A stretch of DNA of 64,000 nt from Bdellovibrio sp. GT3 (GTDB lineage Bacteria; Bdellovibrionota; Bdellovibrionia; Bdellovibrionales; Bdellovibrionaceae), in the NCBI RefSeq assembly GCF_037996765.1, contig NZ_JBBNAD010000004.1, positions 186,001-250,000 of the forward strand, written 5' to 3'. A program made the position numbers and the translations under genes. The notes beneath the pieces were generated by a model, which was not told where the DNA came from, searched no databases, and worked only from the letters and a program-made list of their open reading frames with translations. This document shows, piece by piece, positions 51,349-59,285 of this stretch (position 1 is its first letter; each line of letters begins with the position of its first letter).

Positions 51349-51378
51349 GGGCGAGTTTTCGAACTCGCCCTTTTTTTT
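51349..51378 (+). terminator. Terminator after lgt with TTCG loop
   Basis: GGGCGAGTT (51349-51357) pairs with AACTCGCCC (51362-51370), tetraloop TTCG, followed by eight T's. Confidence 0.93.
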
Positions 51379-51442
51379 GCCCGAATTTCGGCTGGTTTTT
51401 TAGCACTGGATTCTTAAATCAAAGTTTAAATTTCCCCTGTTT

Positions 51443-51498
51443 TTGCACAGATACCATTGGGAATTGTATATATTTACAATGTAACAACAATGTGGTAT
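51443..51498 (+). promoter_or_regulatory. brnTA promoter with overlapping dyads
   Basis: TTGCAC (51443-51448) and the TGTATA/GTATAT region near 51466 form a plausible promoter. Over it lies the dyad ATTGTA-tatatt-TACAAT (51463-51480), and a looser pair ATACCATTG / CAATGTGGTAT (51451-51459 with 51488-51498). By analogy with BrnTA autoregulation, this is the likely antitoxin operator. Confidence 0.55.
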
Positions 51499-51499
51499 T

Positions 51500-51793
51500 A
51501 TGGATTATGTAGAATTTGAGTGGGACGATGCCAAGGCTGCGTCCAACTATCGGAAACATGGCGTTCGATTTTCTGAAGCAGTGACGATATGGAAAGACGA
51601 GTCGGCCATTGAAGTGGCTGATTTGGATCATTCCACCCATGAAGAGCGTTGGGTTCGTATTGGCCTTTCTGTCGACATCAGAGTGATTGTCGTAGTTTAT
51701 ACGGAAAGATTTTTGGGATTTAAAGTAAGAGTGATTTCAGCTCGAAAAGCCACTGCTGTTGAAGTTGAGCAATATATGGTGAGAAAGATATGA
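51500..51793 (+). CDS. brnT: BrnT-family toxin (RelE-fold endoribonuclease)
   Basis: A 97-residue toxin of the BrnT family, matching the pattern EFEWDDAKAASNYRKHGVRFSEA and HEERWVRIGLSVDIRVIVVVY with a C-terminal ISARKAT. In the known family BrnT cleaves RNA and halts translation; BrnA neutralises it. Its stop overlaps the brnA start as ATGA, so the pair is coupled. The toxin is upstream of the antitoxin, as in the known brnTA order. The gene appears intact. Confidence 0.9.
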   Translation: MDYVEFEWDDAKAASNYRKHGVRFSEAVTIWKDESAIEVADLDHSTHEERWVRIGLSVDIRVIVVVYTERFLGFKVRVISARKATAVEVEQYMVRKI

Positions 51794-52029
51794 AGAAAGA
51801 ATACGATTTTACTAAGGCAAAGCGGGTTAAAAAAAGTAAAGATCTGAAAGTCTTGAAGACTTTCCGGTTGGATCCTGAGGTACTACTTTGGCTTGAGTCC
51901 GAGGGTGAAAAGCAAGGCATGGGATATCAGACTTTTTTAAATTGGTACTTGTTGAAAGTGATCAATCAGCAGGAAAGCATTGAAGACAGATTGCGTAAGC
52001 TTGAGCAGGCATTGTTTAAAAAAATTTGA
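51790..52029 (+). CDS. brnA: BrnA-family antitoxin (ribbon-helix-helix)
   Basis: A 79-residue protein. The N-terminal Lys-rich part binds the toxin in this family, and LKVLKTFRLDPEVLLWLESE then GMGYQTFLNWYLLKVI forms a ribbon-helix-helix DNA-binding domain. It likely represses its own operon at the dyad over the promoter. Start ATG 51790 overlaps brnT. Confidence 0.88.
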   Translation: MKKEYDFTKAKRVKKSKDLKVLKTFRLDPEVLLWLESEGEKQGMGYQTFLNWYLLKVINQQESIEDRLRKLEQALFKKI

Positions 52030-52036
52030 TGGTTTT

Positions 52037-52064
52037 ACAGGAACCCCTCAGGGGATTCCTGTTT
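52037..52064 (+). terminator. Weak hairpin between brnA and hisS
   Basis: ACAGGAA-CCCC (52037-52047) pairs with GGGG-TTCCTGT (52051-52054, 52056-52062) with one bulged A and a short T tail. A possible terminator of brnTA. Confidence 0.5.
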
Positions 52065-52075
52065 GAAGCTTTCAG

Positions 52076-53326
52076 TTATATTTTGAAATCGAAAGTGGCG
52101 ATGTCTGATCTTGAGATTGTTTGTTGCTCGCCGGTTACAAAGTTTTTCACAGTGACCGTGCCGCTGGAAACCTCGTTTCCTCCCAAAATCAAAGCGTAAT
52201 GCGCTCCCTTGTTATTGGCCTTTTGCATTTTCTTGCCCATTTTACCTGACAAAAAGTTTTCGACCTTGATTCCACGGGAACGGATTTCGTGGGCAAGCTT
52301 TACGCTTTCATCTTCACCAGCATCGTCGGCGCCAATCACTGCAACCAGGACTTCTTTGGCAATTGCCAATTCCTTAGGAGTTAGATCGGCCAAACGATCA
52401 ATACCTGCGGCCCAGCCAACTCCTGGAGTTTTGGGGCCACCCATCATTTCGATCAGGCCATCATAACGGCCTCCAGCGAGTACGGTTCCTTGCGCGCCTA
52501 GTTTCGAAGTCGTGAATTCAAAAACAGTGTGACAGTAGTAGTCCAAGCCGCGCACAAGGTGATTGTTCACTTTGAATGGAATTCCCAATTTTTCGATTCC
52601 TGCCAAAACCTTTTTGAAGAAAGATCGCGAACTTTCATTGAGGTATTGTTCTAGTTTTGGAGCATCAGCATTAAGCTTCTTGTCGCCTTCGTCCTTGGAA
52701 TCCAAAATGCGCAGAGGATTCTTCTCCAGACGATTTTTGGAGTCAGTTGACAGTTGTGATTCGTTGGATTTGAAGTAAGCCACCAAGGCGTCGCGATAAG
52801 CAGCGCGGCTTTCTGCGTCACCCAAGGTATTGATCTCAAGGGTGCAATCCGCGGAAATTCCGATTTGCTGCAATAAGTCCCAAGCCATGGCAATGCACTC
52901 CACATCTGCGTGAGGAGTGTCATAACCTAGACACTCTGCGCCCAATTGGAAGAATTGGCGGTAACGGCCTTTTTGCGGTCTCTCATAACGAAACATGGGG
53001 CCAGAATAATAAAACTTCAGGGGAAGATTTTGGCTCATGCCTTCTGAAATAAAAGCCCTCGCCACGCCGGCAGTTCCTTCGGGACGCAGGGTAAGGCTCT
53101 CTCCACCGCGATCTGTAAAGTCATAAGTCTCTTTACTGACAACGTCCGAGGTTTCGCCCAAAGTGCGATGAAAGACTTCAGAAAATTCGAAAATAGGCGT
53201 TTCTATTTCGCCAAAACCGTAAAGTTTTGCTTTTTGATAGGCTGATTCTTCGACAAAACGGAAGACATTGCTGTCTTCAGGAAGCAGATCGCGCGTGCCC
53301 CGCACTCTTTGGATTTTTTCGCTCAT
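52076..53326 (-). CDS. hisS: Histidyl-tRNA synthetase
   Basis: Charges tRNA-His. The 416-residue length is typical. Class II motifs are visible: [12 protein letters not shown], motif 2 in [15 protein letters not shown] and [18 protein letters not shown], the histidine-site [13 protein letters not shown], and motif 3 near [12 protein letters not shown]. The C-terminal anticodon domain follows. Monocistronic, convergent with brnA. Confidence 0.97.
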   Translation of the reverse strand: MSEKIQRVRGTRDLLPEDSNVFRFVEESAYQKAKLYGFGEIETPIFEFSEVFHRTLGETSDVVSKETYDFTDRGGESLTLRPEGTAGVARAFISEGMSQNLPLKFYYSGPMFRYERPQKGRYRQFFQLGAECLGYDTPHADVECIAMAWDLLQQIGISADCTLEINTLGDAESRAAYRDALVAYFKSNESQLSTDSKNRLEKNPLRILDSKDEGDKKLNADAPKLEQYLNESSRSFFKKVLAGIEKLGIPFKVNNHLVRGLDYYCHTVFEFTTSKLGAQGTVLAGGRYDGLIEMMGGPKTPGVGWAAGIDRLADLTPKELAIAKEVLVAVIGADDAGEDESVKLAHEIRSRGIKVENFLSGKMGKKMQKANNKGAHYALILGGNEVSSGTVTVKNFVTGEQQTISRSDIATFDFKI

Positions 53327-53426
53327 ATTTTAGGCCCTCATAGTATCGCGGTTTTTTGTTATATCAGCCCATTTTCAGTCACGCAAAGCTATTGCAATTA
53401 AGGGGTTCGAGGGCTTTAATTAAGTA

Positions 53427-53873
53427 ATGAAGAAATGGCTTATCCCGGGAATCCTTATCTTAGCCGTCATCGTCGCTGTCGCAGGTTATCAAATACTGGG
53501 TGGTGGACCGAGTATTTCTGGCGAAACTGTAAATTGGCGCCAATTGGGCGAGCTGGATTATATCACCGGAAATGCGCCACCAGAGCTTAAAGCCCTGGAT
53601 AATCAACCCGTGAAACTTCCAGGCTTTATGGTGCCCCTTGAGGACGAACAACGTCAGGTTGTGGAGTTTCTTTTGGTGCCCAGTCCGCAGGCGTGCATTC
53701 ACGTTCCAGCTCCACCGCCGAATCAGATGGTTTATGTCAAAATGAAAAAGGGTGTGCCGGCAATGCAGGGCCCAATTTGGGTGTATGGCACTTTGAAACT
53801 CGTAACCAAGCAGTCAATGTATGGTGACGCATCCTTCGAAATAACAGGTGAGGCGATTGAGCCTTACAAATAG
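53427..53873 (+). CDS. DUF3299 periplasmic protein (ZrgD-like)
   Basis: A 148-residue protein with an N-terminal membrane anchor or signal (~4-22) and a DUF3299-type domain: LPGFMVPLEDEQ, FLLVPSPQACIHVPAPPPNQMVYV. It heads an operon with DUF2796, ABC ATPase and permease genes, the same set as Vibrio cholerae zrg (zinc-regulated uptake). It likely supports the transporter in the periplasm. The role is inferred from that cluster only. Confidence 0.82.
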   Translation: MKKWLIPGILILAVIVAVAGYQILGGGPSISGETVNWRQLGELDYITGNAPPELKALDNQPVKLPGFMVPLEDEQRQVVEFLLVPSPQACIHVPAPPPNQMVYVKMKKGVPAMQGPIWVYGTLKLVTKQSMYGDASFEITGEAIEPYK

Positions 53874-53881
53874 GAGGTAAC

Positions 53882-54361
53882 ATGTTCAAGGCACTTTTTA
53901 TTTCTGTATTTTCTTTGGCCGCAGTTGAATCGATGGCACATGCACATGGTGTGGCCACAGTAGACGTTGCGTTCGATGGCAAGAATGGAAGAATCCAGCT
54001 CCATGCGCCGGCATCCAGCATCTATGGCTTTGAGTACGAAGCCAAGTCAGTCAAAGATAAAGCCAATAAAGAAGCGGGGCTGAAGAAGTTTAATGATAAA
54101 GTGAATGACTTGTTTCAGTTTGCAGCCGACAACAAGTGTGAAGTAAAAATGGACTATAACGAAGTCGTGCAAAAGGAAAAGCATGCGGACGTAAATGCCA
54201 TTTACAATGTCACTTGTGAAGTGGCGCCGGCAGGAACGTCTGTGACTTTGGGAGTTCAGGATGTGTTCAAACGAGTGAAGGCTGTGAAGGTCAATGTCAT
54301 CTCCGGCGATACCCAGAAGTCCCAGGAAGTTAAGAAAAGCGGAGAAAAGGTTGAGCTCTAG
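53882..54361 (+). CDS. DUF2796 protein (ZrgA-like), short form without His-rich tract
   Basis: A 159-residue periplasmic protein with a signal peptide ending MAHA. The DUF2796 start pattern AHGVATVDVAFDG and the ASSIYGFEYEA segment are present. In V. cholerae ZrgA and related proteins a His-rich tract follows; here there is a short Lys/Glu-rich segment instead, so zinc capacity may be lower. It lies 8 bases after the DUF3299 gene, with the ABC ATPase start inside its end. Confidence 0.82.
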   Translation: MFKALFISVFSLAAVESMAHAHGVATVDVAFDGKNGRIQLHAPASSIYGFEYEAKSVKDKANKEAGLKKFNDKVNDLFQFAADNKCEVKMDYNEVVQKEKHADVNAIYNVTCEVAPAGTSVTLGVQDVFKRVKAVKVNVISGDTQKSQEVKKSGEKVEL

Positions 54362-55043
54362 TGAATCATTGATTGAAATTCAGAATCTGGAATACTCCTA
54401 TGCCGGGGATAATAAGCCGACATTGGTGATTCCAGAGTTTTCCGTACGAAAAGGCGAGGAGCTGTTTTTGTATGGACCTAGTGGCACCGGGAAAACAACG
54501 CTTTTGGAATGCTTGGCAGGGGTTCTGCCTTTATCCAAGGGAAGTGTGAAAATCCTGGGTCGTGACCTGGCTCAAATGAGTTCTGCACAGCGAGATGCAT
54601 TTCGCGCTGAACACATGGGTTATGTCTTTCAGAGTTTCAATTTGATTCCTTATTTGTCTGTCATTGAAAACATCGAGTTGCCTTTGCATCTAAGTCCCGT
54701 ACGCAAAGCCCGCTTGGGCAGTGTGGACACCGATATGGTGATCCGTGCTTTGTGCGGAAACTTGGGAATCGGTGATTTGCTGGATAAAAAAGTGACTGAG
54801 TTGAGTGTCGGACAGCAGCAGCGTGTGGCTGTCGCGCGGGCCTTGTTGGGGAAGCCTGATTTGTTATTGGCCGATGAGCCAACGTCAGCATTGGATGCTG
54901 ACCACCGCGAGAAATTTTTGAAGCTGCTTTTTGATTTGTCAGAACTTTATGGCACGACCGTGGTCTTTGTTTCCCATGATCGTGGCATTGAAAACCTATT
55001 TACCCGTTCCGTGTCGCTGGAATCAATTAACAGGACAACATGA
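54351..55043 (+). CDS. ABC transporter ATP-binding protein (ZrgB-like)
   Basis: I place the start at TTG 54351, six bases after GGAG, which gives 230 residues and begins SSSESLIEIQ. The open frame reaches 54294, but that part lies inside the previous gene. Walker A GPSGTGKTT (~42-50), signature LSVGQQQRVA, and Walker B LLLADEPTSALD are intact. It is of the MacB/LolD type that pairs with FtsX-like permeases. It overlaps the permease by 4 bases. Confidence 0.88.
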   Translation: MSSSESLIEIQNLEYSYAGDNKPTLVIPEFSVRKGEELFLYGPSGTGKTTLLECLAGVLPLSKGSVKILGRDLAQMSSAQRDAFRAEHMGYVFQSFNLIPYLSVIENIELPLHLSPVRKARLGSVDTDMVIRALCGNLGIGDLLDKKVTELSVGQQQRVAVARALLGKPDLLLADEPTSALDADHREKFLKLLFDLSELYGTTVVFVSHDRGIENLFTRSVSLESINRTT

Positions 55044-56308
55044 TGATCTTCTTGAACCTGGCTATTAAATCTTTAAAAAATCGCGCTTTTGCGACGACGT
55101 TGACAGTGCTTTCAATCGCACTCAGCGTTGCATTGTTTTTGTCGGTGGAGCGTGCACAACGGGCCGCTGAAGAAGGCTTCACGCAAACGATTTCCAAAAC
55201 AGATTTGATCGTCGGTGCGCGCAGTGGTCCATTGCAGTTGATTCTTTACACTGTGTTCAATATAGGGACGCCGACACAAAATGTGTCCTTTGAGGCTTAT
55301 CAGGATTTGCAAAAACATCCGGCGGTGGCCTGGACAATTCCTTATTCATTGGGCGACAGTCATCGCGGGTTCCGCGTGGTTGGTACCACTTCTGATTTTT
55401 TCAAACATTATCATTTCCGCGGTGACCAAAAGGTGTCCTTGCAATCTGGAACAGAAGTGCAGGGATTGTGGGATGTCGTAGTTGGTTCCGAAGTCGCACA
55501 TCAGTTGGGCTACCAACTGGGTGACAGCATCGTTATTGCGCACGGAGTGACCAAGGGTGAGGGCATTGTCCATCACGATCACCGACCTTTTAAAATTACG
55601 GGCATCATGGCTCCGACGGGGACACCGTTGGATCGTGCAGTGTATATCAGCCTCGAAGGAATGGAAGCCCTGCACATGGACTGGCAAGATGGTGCTATGC
55701 CTGTTGCCGGCAAGGAAACACCGACTTCGCAAATCAAAAAAGAAAATATCAAGATCGATAACATCACGTCTTTCTTTATTGGCACAAAATCACGTATCGA
55801 AACACTGAAGCTGCAACGTGAAATCAATGAATACACGAAGGAGCCATTGCTGGCGATCATTCCTGGGGCGACCTTGAGTGAGCTATGGCATAGCCTTTCT
55901 TATGTGGAAAATGTTCTGCGCATTATCTCCTGGATGGTGTTGGCTGTGGGTTTCATGGGAATGCTGATTGCCTTGACCACCACACTGAACGAGCGTCGTC
56001 GTGAAATGGCGATTCTGCGCGCAGTGGGGGCAACACCGGGCCAGATCGTTGGCTTGTTGGTGTTTGAATCGGCAGTTTTGACAGTGGTCGGTGTTATAAC
56101 CGGTGTGATTCTTTCTTTGCTACTGACGTATTCTTTGAAACCGTGGTTGCAAAACAGTTTTGGTTTGTACCTGGAAGGTTCGGCGATTACGTCGAAGGAA
56201 TTTGTCTATATATTTGTGGCGATCTTTGTCGGTGTGTTGATTGGGTTGATTCCCGCTCTTCGTGCTCAAAAGCAGGCTTTAAAAGACGGACTGAGCGTTC
56301 GCGTCTAA
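55040..56308 (+). CDS. ABC transporter permease of the FtsX/MacB type (ZrgC-like)
   Basis: A 422-residue inner-membrane protein. One N-terminal membrane helix (~15-35), a large periplasmic domain (~40-280), then three C-terminal helices (~290-420) define the FtsX/MacB topology. ERRREMAILRAVGATPGQI marks the coupling region to the ATPase. Start ATG 55040 overlaps the ATPase stop. Context with DUF2796/DUF3299 suggests zinc import or a metal-related task, although this topology is common in lipoprotein or peptide export. Confidence 0.87.
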   Translation: MMIFLNLAIKSLKNRAFATTLTVLSIALSVALFLSVERAQRAAEEGFTQTISKTDLIVGARSGPLQLILYTVFNIGTPTQNVSFEAYQDLQKHPAVAWTIPYSLGDSHRGFRVVGTTSDFFKHYHFRGDQKVSLQSGTEVQGLWDVVVGSEVAHQLGYQLGDSIVIAHGVTKGEGIVHHDHRPFKITGIMAPTGTPLDRAVYISLEGMEALHMDWQDGAMPVAGKETPTSQIKKENIKIDNITSFFIGTKSRIETLKLQREINEYTKEPLLAIIPGATLSELWHSLSYVENVLRIISWMVLAVGFMGMLIALTTTLNERRREMAILRAVGATPGQIVGLLVFESAVLTVVGVITGVILSLLLTYSLKPWLQNSFGLYLEGSAITSKEFVYIFVAIFVGVLIGLIPALRAQKQALKDGLSVRV

Positions 56309-56313
56309 ATTCC

Positions 56314-56331
56314 CTGACACTTCCCTGACAT
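56314..56331 (+). promoter_or_regulatory. Pho box (PhoB-type direct repeat) ahead of pstS
   Basis: CTGACAC (56314-56320) and CTGACAT (56325-56331) are direct 7-base repeats starting 11 bases apart, with a 4-base spacer, the exact geometry of PhoB sites. It lies about 80 bases ahead of the gene. Confidence 0.7.
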
Positions 56332-56409
56332 AATCTTAACGGGGAAGTGATTCATCTAAGGCTGGGACTTTGTTAGTTTTCTGATATCCAAGATATCGGA
56401 GGATATAAA

Positions 56410-57402
56410 ATGAAGTTCTTTATCGCCAGCGCTTTGGTTCTTAGCGCATTTGCCGCAAAAGCGGAATCCCTAGTGAAAATTGATGGTTCAAGCACTGTGT
56501 TTCCAGTGACAGAAGCTGTTTCAGAAGAATTCCAAGCATCAACGAAAGGTGCTATTCGTGTGACGGTGGGTGTTTCCGGCACAGGTGGCGGTTTCAAAAA
56601 ATTCTGCCGTGGCGAAACGGACATCCAAAATGCGTCACGCCCGATCACTAAAGAAGAAATGAAAGCCTGCCGCGATTCCAAAGTGACTTACTACGAGTTA
56701 CCAATTGCCTTCGATGCCATCGCGATCGTTGTGAATCCAAAAAATGACTGGGTGAAAGAAATCACAGCAGCAGAACTTAAAAAAATGTGGGAGCCGGAAG
56801 CTCAAGGCAAAATCATGACTTGGAAACAAGTGAACTCGAAATGGCCTGACGAAAAGCTATCCCTGTTCGGTGCTTCCACTGACAACGGTACATTTGACTA
56901 CTTCACTGAAGCTATCGTCGAGAAATCAAAATCCTCTCGCGGTGACTACACAGCGTCTGTTGACCACAACACGCGCGTAACAGGTGTGAATGGTGCAAAA
57001 GGTGGTTTGGGTTACCTTCCGTTTGCTTACTACCTGACTAACAAGGACAAATTGAAACTTTTGGGAGTTGTGGGCGGTCCTAAAGCTCCATCTAAAAAAG
57101 CAGTTTTGCCGACAGAAAAAACTGTGATGTCAGGGGAGTACAATCCGTTGTCTCGTCCGATCTTCATCTACGTTTCTCAGGAAGCAATGGCTTCCAAGCC
57201 GCATGTTAAACAATACGTGGATTTCTATTTGAACAATGCCGCTGAAATGGCAAAACAAGTTCAATACATCCCACTTCCAGCGAACGCTTATAAAATGGCG
57301 AAAGAGCATGTGGAGAAAAAGAAAACGGGCTCCGTTTTCAAAGGCGAAGCGCACGTGGGTTTGACGATTGAACAGATTCTAAAAAAAGAAGCGGCTCTAT
57401 AG
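56410..57402 (+). CDS. pstS: Phosphate-binding periplasmic protein PstS
   Basis: A 330-residue protein with a signal peptide ending FAAKA. It has the phosphate-binding pattern [14 protein letters not shown], the [25 protein letters not shown] region, and [11 protein letters not shown]. It captures phosphate for the PstABC transporter under PhoB control. No pstC/A/B follows, as the next gene on plus does not exist here; it is an orphan or second copy. A GC hairpin follows. Confidence 0.93.
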   Translation: MKFFIASALVLSAFAAKAESLVKIDGSSTVFPVTEAVSEEFQASTKGAIRVTVGVSGTGGGFKKFCRGETDIQNASRPITKEEMKACRDSKVTYYELPIAFDAIAIVVNPKNDWVKEITAAELKKMWEPEAQGKIMTWKQVNSKWPDEKLSLFGASTDNGTFDYFTEAIVEKSKSSRGDYTASVDHNTRVTGVNGAKGGLGYLPFAYYLTNKDKLKLLGVVGGPKAPSKKAVLPTEKTVMSGEYNPLSRPIFIYVSQEAMASKPHVKQYVDFYLNNAAEMAKQVQYIPLPANAYKMAKEHVEKKKTGSVFKGEAHVGLTIEQILKKEAAL

Positions 57403-57429
57403 GCCGCTTGCATTGTTAATAGTCCCTCT

Positions 57430-57469
57430 ATGAGCGGCAGTCCCCAATGGGCTCCGCTCATTTCTTTTT
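57430..57469 (+). terminator. Terminator after pstS, convergent with cyclase operon
   Basis: ATGAGCGG (57430-57437) pairs with CCGCTCAT (57454-57461), followed by TTCTTTTT. Confidence 0.8.
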
Positions 57470-57473
57470 GGGG

Positions 57474-59285
57474 CTAAGCTGCTTTGACTTTTACTTTGTC
57501 GGCGGATTCCGCCTCGTAGTCAGAGTACGGAGTTTTCACCTCGACATACTTGTCGCCAGCCTTGTAGGCGCGCACCTTGTACATCTTAATGGCTTCAGAA
57601 CGGCCTTTGACTTCGGCAGCACCGGCCAATTCCACTTTAAAATCGTCGCCGACTTTATCGATCACCGTATCAGTCACCAGCAAGTCTGCACCGAAGGCTT
57701 TTGTGGAAGCCTCAATACGTGAAGCTGTATTTACGGTATTACCGATAACTGTGTACTCCATACGCTCGTCCGAACCGATGGTTCCGGAAATCGCGGTACC
57801 AGCATGAAGGCCCATACCGATATTAATCGCGGGTTGTCCACGCTCGATACGTTTTTCATTTAGTTTCTCCAGGGATCTGCGCATTTCCAGGCACGCACGA
57901 AGTGCATTGTGGGCATCGCGAGGCGTGGTTTTAGGTGCGCCCCAAACGGCCATGATCGCGTCACCGATGAATTTATCCACGACGCCACCATGGGAATTGA
58001 TAATACCCACCATAACGCCAAAGTATTCATTCAGCATTTCCACGACTTCTTCCGGAGAACGTTTTTCCGAAAACGCGGTGAATCCACGGATGTCCGAGAA
58101 GAAAACCACCACCTCTTTGGATTGACCGCCGACACCGATGTCTTTGCCGATCAAGTCCTCGGTTACTGCCGAACCGTGGAACTTGGAGAAAAGGTTTTTT
58201 ACTTTATCGCGCTCTTTAAGACCCTCGGTCATGTGATCGAAGGCCACCGCCAAATCGCCGACTTCGTCGTGGGATTTGACCTGGTCACGGGCTTTCACAT
58301 CGAAATTACCCTTGGAAACCAAGTTGATCAGACCCGCCAATTTTTCAATAGGGGAGGTCAGTGTCATAGAGAAAAGGAAGATAAAGAAGATCGCCAAAGA
58401 AATGGCGGAACCAGCGACAAATATCGAACGGCGTTTTACTTCGTTTGATACTTCCAGGATCGCGGCTTCAGAAGTTTGCGAAATCACCATCGGACCATAG
58501 GAAGTTTTGACGGAGGCGCCAAAATAGTTGGAGCGTGACTCCGGATCCACAAACTTCGTTTGATACTGTGGCGATCTGGTATTCATGGCTTTGGAGACAA
58601 ACGGATTTGTCACCATGGACATGCGTGACACGGCTCTTTGCTCATCTTTATGGGCAAGAACTTCACCTTGGCGGTCCAGAAGGAACTGTGTGCGCTCTGA
58701 CAAATCAGTGAAAGGTTTTTGTAAAGGAGCCAACATCACATCTGCCAATACCACGTGGGTGATTTTACCCTGATCATCTTTGACCAAAGGAATACCAATA
58801 GTGACCATCGCCGGTGCATTCGGGTAAGAAGCGTTTTTGATTTCAATGGAACCTTCGGCAACGTTGCGCACTGGGAATTTTTGCCAAGCGCGAACGTTCA
58901 CAAAATAAGCAGGAGTTAACAGGAATGGCTTAAGAACATCCTCTTTTACCTTGCTGACCACTGTTTCGACTGAAGAACCATTTAGTTTCAACACTTCCAG
59001 TGCGACAAAGTTTTTGTCTTTGGTGAAATTGAAATCCAGGTCTTCTGCGGCCGCTTCACCTTTCATTAACAATGAACCGTTGGTGCGCGTCTTATCAACC
59101 AGGGAGGCGATAATGTTGTCGACCTCTTTGGCTTTCGCCGAAGCAGATTCCAGGTTGGCGATATCGACCTGTTCTGCAGATTTCTTTTCGAAGTAATTCG
59201 AAGAGATAAATGTGATGGCTCCTGTTGAAGCCACCAGAATCAGGATCGTTACCGTGATGAGTTTGGTTGAGATGGGTATTCTCAT
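57474..59285 (-). CDS. Adenylate cyclase (class III) with Cache-type periplasmic sensor and HAMP
   Basis: I place the start at ATG 59285, which overlaps the previous stop as TAATG; an in-frame ATG at 59297 is possible. The 603-residue protein has an N-terminal membrane helix, a periplasmic sensor that looks Cache-like (~35-285), a second helix, a HAMP-type linker (SPIEKLAGLINLVSKGNFDV), then a class III catalytic domain: metal Asp in FFSDIRGFTAF and DKFIGDAIMAVWG, with Lys for adenine, and NTVNTASRIE with the transition-state Asn/Arg. All catalytic residues look intact. Third gene of a coupled operon. Confidence 0.9.
   Translation of the reverse strand: MRIPISTKLITVTILILVASTGAITFISSNYFEKKSAEQVDIANLESASAKAKEVDNIIASLVDKTRTNGSLLMKGEAAAEDLDFNFTKDKNFVALEVLKLNGSSVETVVSKVKEDVLKPFLLTPAYFVNVRAWQKFPVRNVAEGSIEIKNASYPNAPAMVTIGIPLVKDDQGKITHVVLADVMLAPLQKPFTDLSERTQFLLDRQGEVLAHKDEQRAVSRMSMVTNPFVSKAMNTRSPQYQTKFVDPESRSNYFGASVKTSYGPMVISQTSEAAILEVSNEVKRRSIFVAGSAISLAIFFIFLFSMTLTSPIEKLAGLINLVSKGNFDVKARDQVKSHDEVGDLAVAFDHMTEGLKERDKVKNLFSKFHGSAVTEDLIGKDIGVGGQSKEVVVFFSDIRGFTAFSEKRSPEEVVEMLNEYFGVMVGIINSHGGVVDKFIGDAIMAVWGAPKTTPRDAHNALRACLEMRRSLEKLNEKRIERGQPAINIGMGLHAGTAISGTIGSDERMEYTVIGNTVNTASRIEASTKAFGADLLVTDTVIDKVGDDFKVELAGAAEVKGRSEAIKMYKVRAYKAGDKYVEVKTPYSDYEAESADKVKVKAA

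Noticed and set aside
53327-53426. Zur box ahead of the zinc-like cluster
   Set aside because: No clear TGTTATA-type palindrome seen; left as unknown.
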